Shown: positions 7,385 to 14,668 of the stretch, piece by piece
Layout: every line of letters begins with the position of its first letter
Position numbering within the stretch: position 1 is the stretch's first letter
Source of the DNA: Meiothermus granaticius NBRC 107808
GTDB lineage: Bacteria > Deinococcota > Deinococci > Deinococcales > Thermaceae
Length of the DNA: 34,124 nucleotides
Assembly: GCF_003574355.1 (NCBI RefSeq)
Contig: NZ_QWLB01000034.1
Location: 1-34,124, forward strand
Direction of reading: 5' to 3'
Program-made: the position numbers and the translations under genes
The notes under the pieces: model-generated
The model's input: only the letters and a program-made list of their open reading frames with translations
What the model was told of the DNA's origin: nothing
The model's database searches: none

Positions 7385-8021
7385 TCGCTACCACCTCCCG
7401 GGTTGCTTCTCTAGCCCAGCGCCCAGAATCCATGTAGTTGGAAGCAATACGGATCCACTCGTCAGAGCTAATCGGGCAAACTTCTTCGACAATATACCGC
7501 TTCCGCATAGGCTTCATGGAATCGTGGCGCAGAACTGCCTTATGTCCCTTAGGAACCTCCACTATCACGAAAGATTCGCCTTTTTCATCCCAATCCCAAA
7601 TCGGTACACTGCCTGCCAAGGCATAGAAGGCATCCCTGTTCTCATCAAGATTTCGAGCATGCATGCTTGATGGACAATACCAACAAGACGTGCGGTATTT
7701 CCCGCAAGCCACTACCTCGAGGGGTCGAACATAGTAGCGAAACTTGTACACCTCACCAAAGAAAATCAAAGAAGGCTGCTCAAGTGGATGAGCAATGTTG
7801 CCCCCTTGTGGATCAAGGGCATAGGCAAGTTCCGAGCCGGGTCCCAGTCGGATGACCAGGCCAAAGTCGTCCCGCACTTCAACCCAACCGTTTCGAGTCC
7901 TGAGCTGGTCTCCGACGCTCAACACCGTGTTATCCAATAAGTTTACTTCTTTCTCTTGACGAAGAAGAATCGGCAAGTTGCGTTGGTCTTCCCGAAGAAC
8001 CCTATTGATCCAGTATCTCAT
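7374..8021 (-). CDS. FecR-like protein of unknown function with Cys cluster
   Basis: 215 residues from ATG 8021, which has AAAGGGGGG upstream; GTG 8042 is a less likely start. Residues about 20-75 (VLSVGDQLRTRNGWVEVRDD, then GLVIRLGPGS) look like a FecR-type beta domain. Near residues 100-115 lies a Cys cluster, CGKYRTSCWYC, which could bind metal or form disulfides. There is no signal peptide or membrane segment. It is the first gene of the leftward row and divergent from the peptide gene, behind the GGTNACC site array. I do not recognise the full-length family. Confidence 0.6.
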   Translation of the reverse strand: MRYWINRVLREDQRNLPILLRQEKEVNLLDNTVLSVGDQLRTRNGWVEVRDDFGLVIRLGPGSELAYALDPQGGNIAHPLEQPSLIFFGEVYKFRYYVRPLEVVACGKYRTSCWYCPSSMHARNLDENRDAFYALAGSVPIWDWDEKGESFVIVEVPKGHKAVLRHDSMKPMRKRYIVEEVCPISSDEWIRIASNYMDSGRWAREATREVVATGS

Positions 8022-8052
8022 GGCCGTAAACCCCCCTTTCACCTGTAGCCCA

Positions 8053-8155
8053 TTGAGGGTACCCTCAACCTAGCACCCTCCAGGTAACCAAACCCCCTCT
8101 CAGAATGGTGACCTTCCTAACTCATTTTGGTTACCTTTTGACTGAGTTGGTTACC
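8053..8155. promoter_or_regulatory. Operator array: 16-bp palindrome plus four GGTNACC sites
   Basis: TTGAGGGTACCCTCAA (8053-8068) is a perfect palindrome. GGTAACC (8083-8089), GGTGACC (8107-8113), GGTTACC (8129-8135) and GGTTACC (8149-8155) follow, with start-to-start distances of 24, 22 and 20 bp, about two helical turns each. The outer pair extends to CCAGGTAACCAA and TTGGTTACCTGG, a 12-bp inverted repeat. The array fills the divergent region between the FecR-like gene and the peptide gene, so one regulator probably controls both directions. Confidence 0.6.
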
Positions 8156-8177
8156 TGGGTTTGGGTAGGGTAGAGGT

Positions 8178-8327
8178 ATGCGCAAGGGAGTACTGTTTCT
8201 GGCCCTTTTAGTCCTGCTGGGTCTGGGTTTCCGGGACCTGGCCTACGCCTGCACCCGCCCCGACTGCCTGCCGCCGGGTGTGGTGAAGCCAAGTGGGCCT
8301 GGTGGGCCTAGCGGTACTGGGCGCTGA
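8178..8327 (+). CDS. Small secreted peptide precursor (49 residues)
   Basis: MRKGVLFLALLVLLGLG starts a clear signal peptide (basic start, 13-residue hydrophobic core) with a possible cleavage site AYA|C near residue 24. The predicted mature part is about 25 residues, with two Cys (CTRPDC) and a Pro/Gly-rich tail ending GPSGTGR. A weak ribosome-site-like GGTAGAGGT abuts the ATG. It is divergent from the transporter row and its 3' end overlaps the 3' end of the TPR regulator gene by 20 nt. It could be a signalling peptide, a ribosomally made natural product or a small envelope protein. No family is recognised. Confidence 0.6.
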   Translation: MRKGVLFLALLVLLGLGFRDLAYACTRPDCLPPGVVKPSGPGGPSGTGR

Positions 8328-9909
8328 GCCCTCTTGCCCAGGCCAGGACCGCCGGGTAGCGGGGGTCTTGGGCGGGCAGGCGCTGGAGCAGGGCCTCCCA
8401 GAGGGTGAGGTCGTCCGGGAGTTTCTGGGCCAGCTGGTAGAGAGGCTCGGGGTCGGGGTGATCGAGCACCCGCCGTTTGAGCTGCTCCTCGATCTGGTTC
8501 CGCAACACCTCGATGCCCGGGGCCTGGCTCCTGGGCAAGAGGGGGCCCTGGTAGAGGGCCAGGGCCTGGTGAAGCTGGTTTTGCTCCAGGGCCTCTTGAA
8601 GCTTCAAGAAGTCGGCCTCGATGGGGGTAAGGAGCTGGTAGGGGCGGCTCAGGACCTCGAACCCCTGCTGGCGCAGGCGGCAGAGCTCGGTTTTGAGGGC
8701 CTGGGGGTTGGGCTGGGGGTAGAGTTCCTGGGCTAGGGCCTCGCCCGTGATGCCTTCCGGGTAGGCCAGGAGCAGGGTGAGGAGTTCCAGGCTGCGCGGT
8801 CTTAGGTTGGGAAAGCCCTGGAGCTGGGCTTTTCCCAGGGTCTCTAGGTAGGGGGTGGTCGGGGTGAGCGAGGGGAGTTCTGTGGGCAGGAAGAGGGCTC
8901 TGGCCTCGGGGCGCAGGGAGCGGGCCATGCTGCGGTAGGGCTCGGGAAGGGGCTGGCCCTCCAGGGCGCTGAGGTGGGCCGCTGCCCGCAGGGCCTCCTC
9001 GGCCCACTCGATTTCCAGGGTGGGGAAGCTCTCCTCCAGCAGAAGGCGGGCCTCGGGCTGAGGGTAGCGATAGAGCCCCTCAGCGAGGAGCAGCAAGGCC
9101 TGGGGTAGGGGCTCCCGAGAAGGCTGGGCCCTAGCCGCTCGCAGCAGGCGGGCGAGGAGGGGTTGTTGGGAAGGCTGAGCCTGGAAGAGCAACACCCGCA
9201 GCGGCAGGTCGTAAGGTAGGTGGGGGTGAGGGGTCTGGTGGAGAAGGGTGGGGAGGAGGTCGGGATCGGGTGCACCCTGCATGCCCTGCAGCAGCAGCGA
9301 GAGCCACAGCGCGTAGTAGCGCACCGAGGGGGCGGGATGGGCCAGGAAAGGGGGCAGGGCCTTTTCCAGGTTGGGCAGGGGTTCCTCCCCGGTGTAGGCC
9401 AGCAGGGTGAGCTCTTCCAGCCGGTAGTGGGGCTGGGGGTCTTGCAGGACGGCCAGGCTGGCGTAGGAAAGGGCCTCCGCCCATCGGCCCAGCCGCCTGA
9501 GGGTGCGGGCCAGGGCATAGGCCAGGCGAGCCTGTTCCACCGGAGGGGCGGCCTGGGCTTGCAGGCGGTGCAGGGCTTCCTGCAGGGCCAGGAGGCCGTC
9601 CCTGGGCGGCAGGGAGAGGCCCAGGTGGTAGAGGGTCAGGGGGGTCTGGGCGGTCTGGGCTGCGGCCAGGGCCAGCCGGCGGTAGGTTGGAAGGTCATCC
9701 TGGCGAAAAGCCGCAAAGCCCAGCAGGGCGAGGCGTTCGGCCTGGTCCTCCCGGCCCTGGGGTTGCCAGGCCTCCAGCAGGTGCTGGGCCTCTGCCACTT
9801 TCCCCAGCCCCAGCAGGGCCAGCACAGCAGTCTTGGCCTCCCCCTGACGGTGGGCCAGGGAAAAGGCCTCCGGGTAGCGGCCCTGCCGGTACAGGGCCAG
9901 GGCGTCCAT
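8308..9909 (-). CDS. TPR regulator with C-terminal winged helix and BTAD-like end (SARP-related)
   Basis: 533 residues. The first ~360 are Leu/Ala/Gln-rich helical repeats of TPR type (MDALALYRQGRYPEAFSLAH; LARTLRRLGRWAEALSYASL). Residues about 368-420 (LRPRSLELLTLLLAYPEGIT, GEALAQELYP, LKTELCRLRQQGFEVL) fit a winged helix as in OmpR/SARP proteins. The last ~90 residues resemble a BTAD segment. This is the reverse of the normal SARP order, where the winged helix comes first. TPR domains of this kind bind proteins or peptides. The gene starts 23 nt after the comM fragment and converges on the secreted-peptide gene. The target is inferred to be the nearby GGTNACC array. Confidence 0.75.
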   Translation of the reverse strand: MDALALYRQGRYPEAFSLAHRQGEAKTAVLALLGLGKVAEAQHLLEAWQPQGREDQAERLALLGFAAFRQDDLPTYRRLALAAAQTAQTPLTLYHLGLSLPPRDGLLALQEALHRLQAQAAPPVEQARLAYALARTLRRLGRWAEALSYASLAVLQDPQPHYRLEELTLLAYTGEEPLPNLEKALPPFLAHPAPSVRYYALWLSLLLQGMQGAPDPDLLPTLLHQTPHPHLPYDLPLRVLLFQAQPSQQPLLARLLRAARAQPSREPLPQALLLLAEGLYRYPQPEARLLLEESFPTLEIEWAEEALRAAAHLSALEGQPLPEPYRSMARSLRPEARALFLPTELPSLTPTTPYLETLGKAQLQGFPNLRPRSLELLTLLLAYPEGITGEALAQELYPQPNPQALKTELCRLRQQGFEVLSRPYQLLTPIEADFLKLQEALEQNQLHQALALYQGPLLPRSQAPGIEVLRNQIEEQLKRRVLDHPDPEPLYQLAQKLPDDLTLWEALLQRLPAQDPRYPAVLAWARGLSAQYR

Positions 9910-9932
9910 GGCATGAGTTTAGCTCAGGCAGG

Positions 9933-10355
9933 TTACCCCAGACTCCGCCGATACGTCAGGGCCTCGGCCAGATGGGCCTCCTGGATGTGCTCCGCCCCCG
10001 CTAGGTCGGCGATGGTACGCGCCACCCGCAGGATGCGGTCATAACTCCTTGCACTGAGGGCCAGGCGCTGGGTGGCGGCTTGCAGCAGGGCCTCGGAAGA
10101 GGGAGAAAGCACCGTGTGTCGCCGCAGTTCGCGGCCAAAGAGTTCGCTGTTGAGTTTGCCCTGGCGGGATTGCATCCGCTCCCGCGCCGCCAGCACCCGT
10201 TCCCGCACCATTGCCGTAGATTCACCCTCAGGAACACGGGCCAGTTCCTCCGGGGTAAGCCGGGGCACCTCCACCACCAGGTCGAAGCGATCCAGCAACG
10301 GGCCGCTGATTCGGTTCACATAGCGCAGACGCTGGCCGGGGGTGCAGGTGCAGGG
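9933..10355 (-). pseudogene. comM: comM (magnesium-chelatase-like ATPase) 3' fragment, copy A
   Basis: About 140 codons remain. They encode the end of the AAA+ core ([30 protein letters not shown]) and the C-terminal helical domain ([20 protein letters not shown]). ComM helicases promote branch migration during natural transformation and are about 500 residues long, so some 70% is missing. The 5' end breaks off about 33 bp before the 194-bp repeat unit. Bases 9950-10294 are nearly identical to copy B at 31012-31356, while the remaining 5' part is clearly diverged. The Walker motifs are absent, so this copy cannot act as an ATPase. Confidence 0.85.
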
Positions 10356-10387
10356 TACTTGAGAATCATTCCAAAATCCACAGAGAC

Positions 10388-10581
10388 AGGCGTGTGGAGT
10401 GCAATCGGGGTATTCAAAGTGAGGTGAGCTACTTTATTCCCCGGAAAAAGCCAGGGCCAGGAGGGAAGGTGGGGATACGGGCTCGGCTGGTGGAGGAGTA
10501 TCGCCAGACCGGGGCTTCCCTTCACAGCCTGGCAAGGAAGTATGGGGTGGGCGATGGGACGGCCTGGGGGTGGGTGAAAGG
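10388..10581 (+). repeat. 194-bp dispersed repeat unit, copy 2
   Basis: This is the counterpart of 659-852, ungapped, with the same sharp boundaries on both sides. On its left lies the broken comM copy A and on its right the end of a GH13 remnant. The shared 3' boundary (GGGTGGGTGAAAGG) in two unrelated contexts argues against chance truncation of a longer element. Confidence 0.75.
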
Positions 10582-10603
10582 GAAGGGGGTTAGGCACTCC
10601 TGA
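10394..10603 (+). CDS. Small HTH protein in dispersed repeat, copy 2
   Basis: The 69-codon frame starts at GTG 10394 and encodes the same homeodomain-like HTH as copy 1 (RARLVEEYRQTGASLHSLAR, then KYGVGDGTAWGWVKG). The last residues (KGVRHS) and the TGA come from flanking DNA and overlap the stop region of the GH13 remnant on the other strand. Several of the differences from copy 1 are silent or conservative, which hints that the reading frame has been kept under selection, though the sample is small. Confidence 0.45.
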   Translation: MECNRGIQSEVSYFIPRKKPGPGGKVGIRARLVEEYRQTGASLHSLARKYGVGDGTAWGWVKGKGVRHS

Positions 10604-10762
10604 GCAAAACCCAGCCCCTCAGGGGCTCCAGCCGAGAAAAGTGAACAGATCCGTTCCGTACAGTGAACTCCTCGTAACCCAAGGCATCAATGAGGTGAGT
10701 TCCCTCGGAAAAGCTCACCGGTAGGGCAAGCTCGCGGGGCACCCGGGTGTTGTTGAGCACTA
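10590..10762 (-). pseudogene. C-terminal remnant of a GH13 (alpha-amylase family) enzyme
   Basis: About 57 codons encode LVVLNNTRVPRELALPVSFS, then LIDALGYEEFTVRNGSVHFS and PLRGWVLLRSA before TAA. This is the pattern of the C-terminal beta-sandwich domain of GH13 enzymes (VVLNN..., a 'DGxL' strand, final 'RGxVLL'). The catalytic barrel is gone: the frame is cut at 10763 by the end of an IS630-type element, which supplies the false start of the ORF seen here. Non-functional. Confidence 0.65.
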
Positions 10763-10847
10763 CCAGCACCCGCTCATCCGGAGCTACACCCTCTTCCACT
10801 GGTGGCCAGGAGGATGCAAAAAGATGGGATCAAAAGGATTTCTTATG
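10763..10847 (+). mobile_element. Solo right-end fragment of the IS630-type element
   Basis: About 85 bp nearly match the reverse complement of the end of the complete element near 29835-29920, including the terminal GGATTTCTTA and the TA at 10844-10845. It cuts the GH13 remnant. Only the last codons of the transposase and the inverted end remain, so an earlier copy was lost by deletion or recombination. Confidence 0.7.
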
Positions 10848-10850
10848 ATT

Positions 10851-10981
10851 CGGCAGACCTGCCAGACCCACAGCACACCGCTGCGCACCTCGTGGTAGCG
10901 GTGAACCTCCTCTGCGGGATACCTCAGCAGAAACTCGCCCCAGTCTTTCAAGGCCGCCTGGTTCTCCTTGAGTACCGGCAT
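10851..10981 (-). pseudogene. Unrecognised gene fragment
   Basis: A minus-strand frame reads MPVLKENQAALKDWGEFLLR, then YPAEEVHRYHEVRSGVLWVW, and is cut at the IS630 end. Its composition looks protein-coding (few low-complexity runs, balanced aromatic and charged residues). It begins next to the ISAs1 remnant. I cannot assign a family; it may be part of the gene that once joined the GH13 remnant. Confidence 0.25.
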
Positions 10982-10991
10982 CGCCGGGGGC

Positions 10992-11785
10992 TTAGCAGCC
11001 CTTCACTGAGCGCGAGCAGGTAGTGCCCCCTTTTTCCACCACCGCCGCAGCCGTCTGGGTCTCGGTGTGGGCCGCATCCCCGGTAAGCACCCAGGGAATG
11101 CCGAATTCGGCCAGATCCGCTTCCAGTTCCATCACCAACCCACGACCCGCCACCGCCTCATCCCCATGGACTTTCCCTTGCATCAGGCTCAGACCCAACT
11201 GCCCCAGATAGGCGGATACCAGCACCAGAGCCTTATCCCCCACCCCACGCCGAGCACTCCCCTTGAGGTGTTTACCGTCCAGACTGAGTGCTAATACCAG
11301 ATTCGGTTAGTTCGCCGCCGAATGGCGGCGAACTAACCCGACCGAAGGGAGTACTCTAGGATTCAAAAAGATAGCCTCAGAGGCTTTTGGTATTGAGAAC
11401 TATCTTTTTGAATCCGGTATAACCAATCCTACGCCTTGGCCTCACCCTGTTCCTGCAAAACCCTCCAGACCGCTTTAGCCCATTGCTTCAGGGCCTGCTC
11501 CAGCGCAGCAGCCTGTTGCTCCAAGGCCCACACAAACCGATAGAGGGTGGCCTGCGCCGGCAGGGCCCGACCGCTGGCCCGCCGTCCCAGGCCCAGGCTG
11601 AGCAGCCAATCCCGCTGATCCTGCACCCACTGGGCAATCGCCAGCACGTTGGTGCGTCCACTCCCCAGCCCCATCAGCACCAGCATGAACAACAAGCGCC
11701 AATCGTAGGTGGTGTTGCGGGCTCGCAGATCGGGTACTTCCATCAGGTAGGAAATCGGGCTGGGAATCTGTATAGTCGTCTGCAT
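10992..11785 (-). pseudogene. ISAs1-family transposase, broken by a MITE-like insert
   Basis: The N-terminal part runs from ATG 11785 (MQTTIQIPSPISYLMEVPDL, then LFMLVLMGLGSGRTNVLAIA, the H-repeat-associated start) to about 11429. After the insert at 11294-11422 the catalytic part continues as ALSLDGKHLKGSARRGVGDK, LVSAYLGQLGLSLMQGKV and WVLTGDAAHTETQTAAAV. These hold two of the three DDE acidic sites (LDGK and TGDA). The C-terminus, with the third, is missing beyond 10992, and the frame is also broken next to the insert. Confidence 0.7.
11294..11422. repeat. MITE-like palindromic element inside the ISAs1 remnant
   Basis: The ends ATACCAGATTC (11294-11304) and GAATCCGGTAT (11412-11422) are inverted with one mismatch. 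Inside are a perfect 14-bp hairpin, GTTAGTTCGCCGCC / GGCGGCGAACTAAC with loop GAAT, and a perfect 15-bp pair, GATTCAAAAAGATAG / CTATCTTTTTGAATC, around 25 bp. There is no coding capacity. Size (about 130 bp), inverted ends and position inside a transposase gene fit a non-autonomous element. Confidence 0.65.
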
Positions 11786-12233
11786 GCAGAATATGATAAA
11801 AGCCTGGCTCGTACTTCCCATGCACGTGGAAGCTGGTGGCATCCACGTGCATGGCCCGCACCGGGAAGGCAAAGGCCCGGTGGGCCTGCTTGGCTACCTC
11901 CAAGAAGAGTGCCGTCACCCCCACCGCATACAGGCTGTCCAGCATCCGCCCCATGCGGTCGTCGTTGAGGAGATCCGGGGTGATGCCCTCCCCCAGGAGC
12001 CACCCCGTGGGCTTGCCCTCCCAGAAGTGGCCGAAGAGGTAGAGCGGAGAGGACACAAAGCCCAGCGCATTTAGGATGGCCGCCTTCAGGGCCACCCCCG
12101 TGCTCACCTTCTCCCCCGAGCGGGGGCCTACCCGTTTGTCCACCAAAGGCACCAGCCCAATGCGGTCTATGATTCCGGCCACCAGCCCCAGGTGGCCCAG
12201 GTCGTATACCTGCAGGTCGGCAATCCCTTTCAT
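11777..12233 (-). pseudogene. IS1634-family transposase, N-terminal part
   Basis: From ATG 12233 the protein reads MKGIADLQVYDLGHLGLVAG, then LKAAILNALGFVSSPLYLFG and LLGEGITPDLLNDDRMGRML. This is the DUF4277 domain that opens IS1634-type (IS4-related) transposases. Similarity ends near VHGKYEPGFYHILH, where the ISAs1 transposase starts; the frame then runs on out of register. The DDE domain is largely missing. ISAs1 therefore joined or inserted into an older IS1634 copy. Confidence 0.7.
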
Positions 12234-12285
12234 CCAGAAATCCTACCCGCAGATGGGAGGGGTGCGGAATGTAGGATCTAGTTCT

Positions 12286-13671
12286 TTAGCTAACCAGGCC
12301 CTCCAAAGAACCCTTTTCAAAATGCTGTCCTACAAAATCGGCCAGCTGGTTGAACACATCGCCGGTGTTGGGCAGAACCCCAAACAGCCGCTGCAGCACC
12401 TCTGGGTTCTCGAAGAGGCCGTGCAGGTAGAGCCCCAGTACGCTGCCTTCCTGGGCCACAAGCCGCTCGCTCTGGCCGTGGTGTATTTCGTAACCGGCAA
12501 TTTTTAGGCCCTCGAGTGCCTTCCAGAAGCCTTTCAAGTCGCTCAGCTCCAGGCTGCTGGGCCGCTGCACCTTTTTAGAAGTAAAAATGTTATGCAAGGG
12601 TAAAGCGCCCAAACCCCGGTGTAAACCCGCGCTCTCAATGCCCAGCGGGTCGTGAATGGCCTGGCCCAGCATCTGCAACCCACCGCAGATGCCCAGCAGC
12701 GGCTTTCCCTGTTCAATATGCCTTCGGATAGGAGTTTCAAACCCTTCTCGACGCAGCCACTCAAGGTCGCTCACGGTGTGCTTGGAGCCCGGCAGAACGA
12801 TCAGATCGGCCCCATCAAGGTCTTGAGGTTTGCGCGCCCAAGAAAGCTCAACGTTCGGAAGGTGTTTGAGCGGCTCAAACTCGTCTAGATTGGAGATGCG
12901 CGGATAAATCACAATGGCCACGCGAAAACCCCGACCCACCGTCCGAGCGTCGAAAACGCCGTCCTCCTCCGGTAGGCCGTGACCGTGCCACATGGGCAGA
13001 ACCGCCACCGTGGGCACGCCGGTCAAGGTTTGCAGCTGCTCTGGGCCGGGGGCTAGGAGGCGGACATCGCCGCGAAACTTGTTGAGTACAAACCCTTTGA
13101 TCAGGGCGCGTTCGGTCTCCTCCAGCAGCAGATGGGTGCCGTACAGATGGGCAAAGGCGCCGCCCCGGTCGATGTCGGTGACGAGCAGAACCCTGGCCTC
13201 TGCCTCCAGGGCCACCCGCATGTTCGCGATATCGCTGGACTTAAGGTTGATCTCGGCGGGGCTGCCGGCCCCTTCGATCACCAACAGGTCATACTCGTTT
13301 AGCAGTTCGTGCAGGGCCTGGCGCACCACCGGCCACAGCCGGGCCTTGCGCTCCCGCCAGGGCAGACGGGATAGCTCGGGGTGGGGCTGGCCCAGTAGAA
13401 TCACCTGGCTTTTCTGGTCGGCCTCGGGCTTGAGCAGCACCGGATTCATCCGCACTTCCGGGGTCACCCCGGCGGCCAGGGCCTGGAAGTACTGGGCGGA
13501 ACCCATCTCGCCCCCGGCCACCACCCGCGCATTGTTGGACATGTTCTGCGCCTTGAAGGGGGCTACCTTTACTCCTTGTCGGGCGTAGTAGCGGCAGAGC
13601 GCGGTGGCGAGGAAGCTCTTGCCCGCCCCGCTGCTGGTGCCCTGCACCATGATGGCTTTACCCTTGGGCAT
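12286..13671 (-). CDS. cobQ: Cobyric acid synthase (adenosylcobyrate glutamine amidotransferase)
   Basis: 461 residues. The N-terminal BioD-like ATPase half starts MPKGKAIMVQGTSSGAGKSF (P-loop). The C-terminal half is a class I glutamine amidotransferase with the nucleophile in LLGICGGLQMLG and the later His motifs GYEIHHGQ and GLYLHGLF. It amidates four side chains of adenosylcobyrinate a,c-diamide using glutamine and ATP (also called CbiP). ATG 13671 is chosen; the frame is open further upstream but lies in the preceding gene. It overlaps that gene's end by 14 nt and is the last gene of the leftward cobalamin operon. Length and motifs are normal. Confidence 0.93.
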   Translation of the reverse strand: MPKGKAIMVQGTSSGAGKSFLATALCRYYARQGVKVAPFKAQNMSNNARVVAGGEMGSAQYFQALAAGVTPEVRMNPVLLKPEADQKSQVILLGQPHPELSRLPWRERKARLWPVVRQALHELLNEYDLLVIEGAGSPAEINLKSSDIANMRVALEAEARVLLVTDIDRGGAFAHLYGTHLLLEETERALIKGFVLNKFRGDVRLLAPGPEQLQTLTGVPTVAVLPMWHGHGLPEEDGVFDARTVGRGFRVAIVIYPRISNLDEFEPLKHLPNVELSWARKPQDLDGADLIVLPGSKHTVSDLEWLRREGFETPIRRHIEQGKPLLGICGGLQMLGQAIHDPLGIESAGLHRGLGALPLHNIFTSKKVQRPSSLELSDLKGFWKALEGLKIAGYEIHHGQSERLVAQEGSVLGLYLHGLFENPEVLQRLFGVLPNTGDVFNQLADFVGQHFEKGSLEGLVS

Positions 13672-14659
13672 GCAAGACCTCCTCCATTGCCCCCAGAAGC
13701 TCAGCCTGGGCTTCAGACCGCTGGGCCGAGAGGCGCAGCCACTCCGGCAGCCCAAAGCCGGTGCAGTCGCGCACCCGTAGGCCCCGGGCGCGCAGGGCCT
13801 GGGCCACGGGGGTGGCCTGGCCCACCTTAACCATCAGGAAGTTCGCCGCACTCTCACGTACCTCGAGGCCCAGGCCTCTGAGCCCTGCTGCAAGCTCTGA
13901 GCGCAGCCCCCAGAGCGCCTCGCGGGTGCGGGACAGCCAGTCGAGCGAGGGCTGCTGAAGGGTCGCCTTGAGCATGGCCTCACCATGCACCCCCAACACC
14001 CAGGAGGGGGCGATGTGGCGGAAATGGGTAAGGTCTACAGGGGCCAGCAGATAGCCTGCCCGCACCCCGGTCAGGCCGTGGGCCTTGTTGGGGCTATGGA
14101 GCTGCCAGGCTGTGGGAGGCAGGGGCGGGGGCTTTTGGCTGAGGGGGTGGTAGGCCAGGTCGAGCACCAGCGTGACCGGGTGCTGTTGGGCGACCTCCGC
14201 GGCCTCCTCCAGGAACCCGTAAACCTCTCCGGTGGGGTTGTTGGGCACGCACAGGAAGGCCAGGGTAGCCCGCGGGAGCAGGCGCAAAAACTCGGACGGG
14301 CTCGAGGCCTGGAGCAAAGGCAGTTCAGCCGGTTGGGCGGCCCGGGCGTACTCGCTGAAGGTGGGTGGCAGGATCAGCATAGGCCCCCGCAGGTAGCGCC
14401 AGCGGGTGAGCCGGTGAATCAGTTCGCTGGTACCGCCCCCGACCGCCACCTGCTCGGCTCTGACCCCGTGGTGGGCGGCCAAGGCTTGGTGAAGCTCGGT
14501 GTAGAGCGGATCGGGGTAGTGGCTCGGATCGGCAGCCTGAACGGCTGCCAGCGCAAGAGGGTCGGGCCCCAGGGCGTTGGCATTGGTGGAGAAGTCAAAA
14601 CGCGGGGGCGGGCCGCTGTCGGTGCCGCCGTGGATGGGCTTGAGGATGTCGTCGATCAT
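13658..14659 (-). CDS. cobD: L-threonine-O-3-phosphate decarboxylase / class I-II aminotransferase fold (CobD-type)
   Basis: 333 residues with the fold type I PLP pattern: FDFSTNANALGPDP at the start, FLCVPNNPTGEVYGF (Asn-Pro motif) and the PLP lysine in LHSPNKAHGLTGVRAGYLL. In this setting it should be the enzyme that makes aminopropanol phosphate for the lower-ligand arm (CobD in Salmonella, called CobC in Pseudomonas). A histidinol-phosphate aminotransferase is the main alternative on sequence alone, but the position between cbiB and cobQ, with an overlap, favours cobalamin synthesis. Confidence 0.85.
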   Translation of the reverse strand: MIDDILKPIHGGTDSGPPPRFDFSTNANALGPDPLALAAVQAADPSHYPDPLYTELHQALAAHHGVRAEQVAVGGGTSELIHRLTRWRYLRGPMLILPPTFSEYARAAQPAELPLLQASSPSEFLRLLPRATLAFLCVPNNPTGEVYGFLEEAAEVAQQHPVTLVLDLAYHPLSQKPPPLPPTAWQLHSPNKAHGLTGVRAGYLLAPVDLTHFRHIAPSWVLGVHGEAMLKATLQQPSLDWLSRTREALWGLRSELAAGLRGLGLEVRESAANFLMVKVGQATPVAQALRARGLRVRDCTGFGLPEWLRLSAQRSEAQAELLGAMEEVLHAQG

Positions 14660-14668
14660 ACCAGGGTT

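Noticed and set aside
8080-8160. CRISPR-like short repeat array
   Set aside because: The repeats are only 7 bp, partly degenerate and spaced about 20 bp apart; this fits operator sites. No cas genes are present.
9220-10044. Long plus-strand ORF opposite the TPR regulator and comM fragment
   Set aside because: Its protein is a Gly/Gln/Val-rich shadow of the GC-rich regulator gene, without recognisable motifs. The minus frame has clear TPR and comM content.
11475-12233. One 252-residue transposase on the minus strand
   Set aside because: The frame is a chimera: IS1634 sequence to about 11777, then ISAs1 DNA read in a wrong frame.
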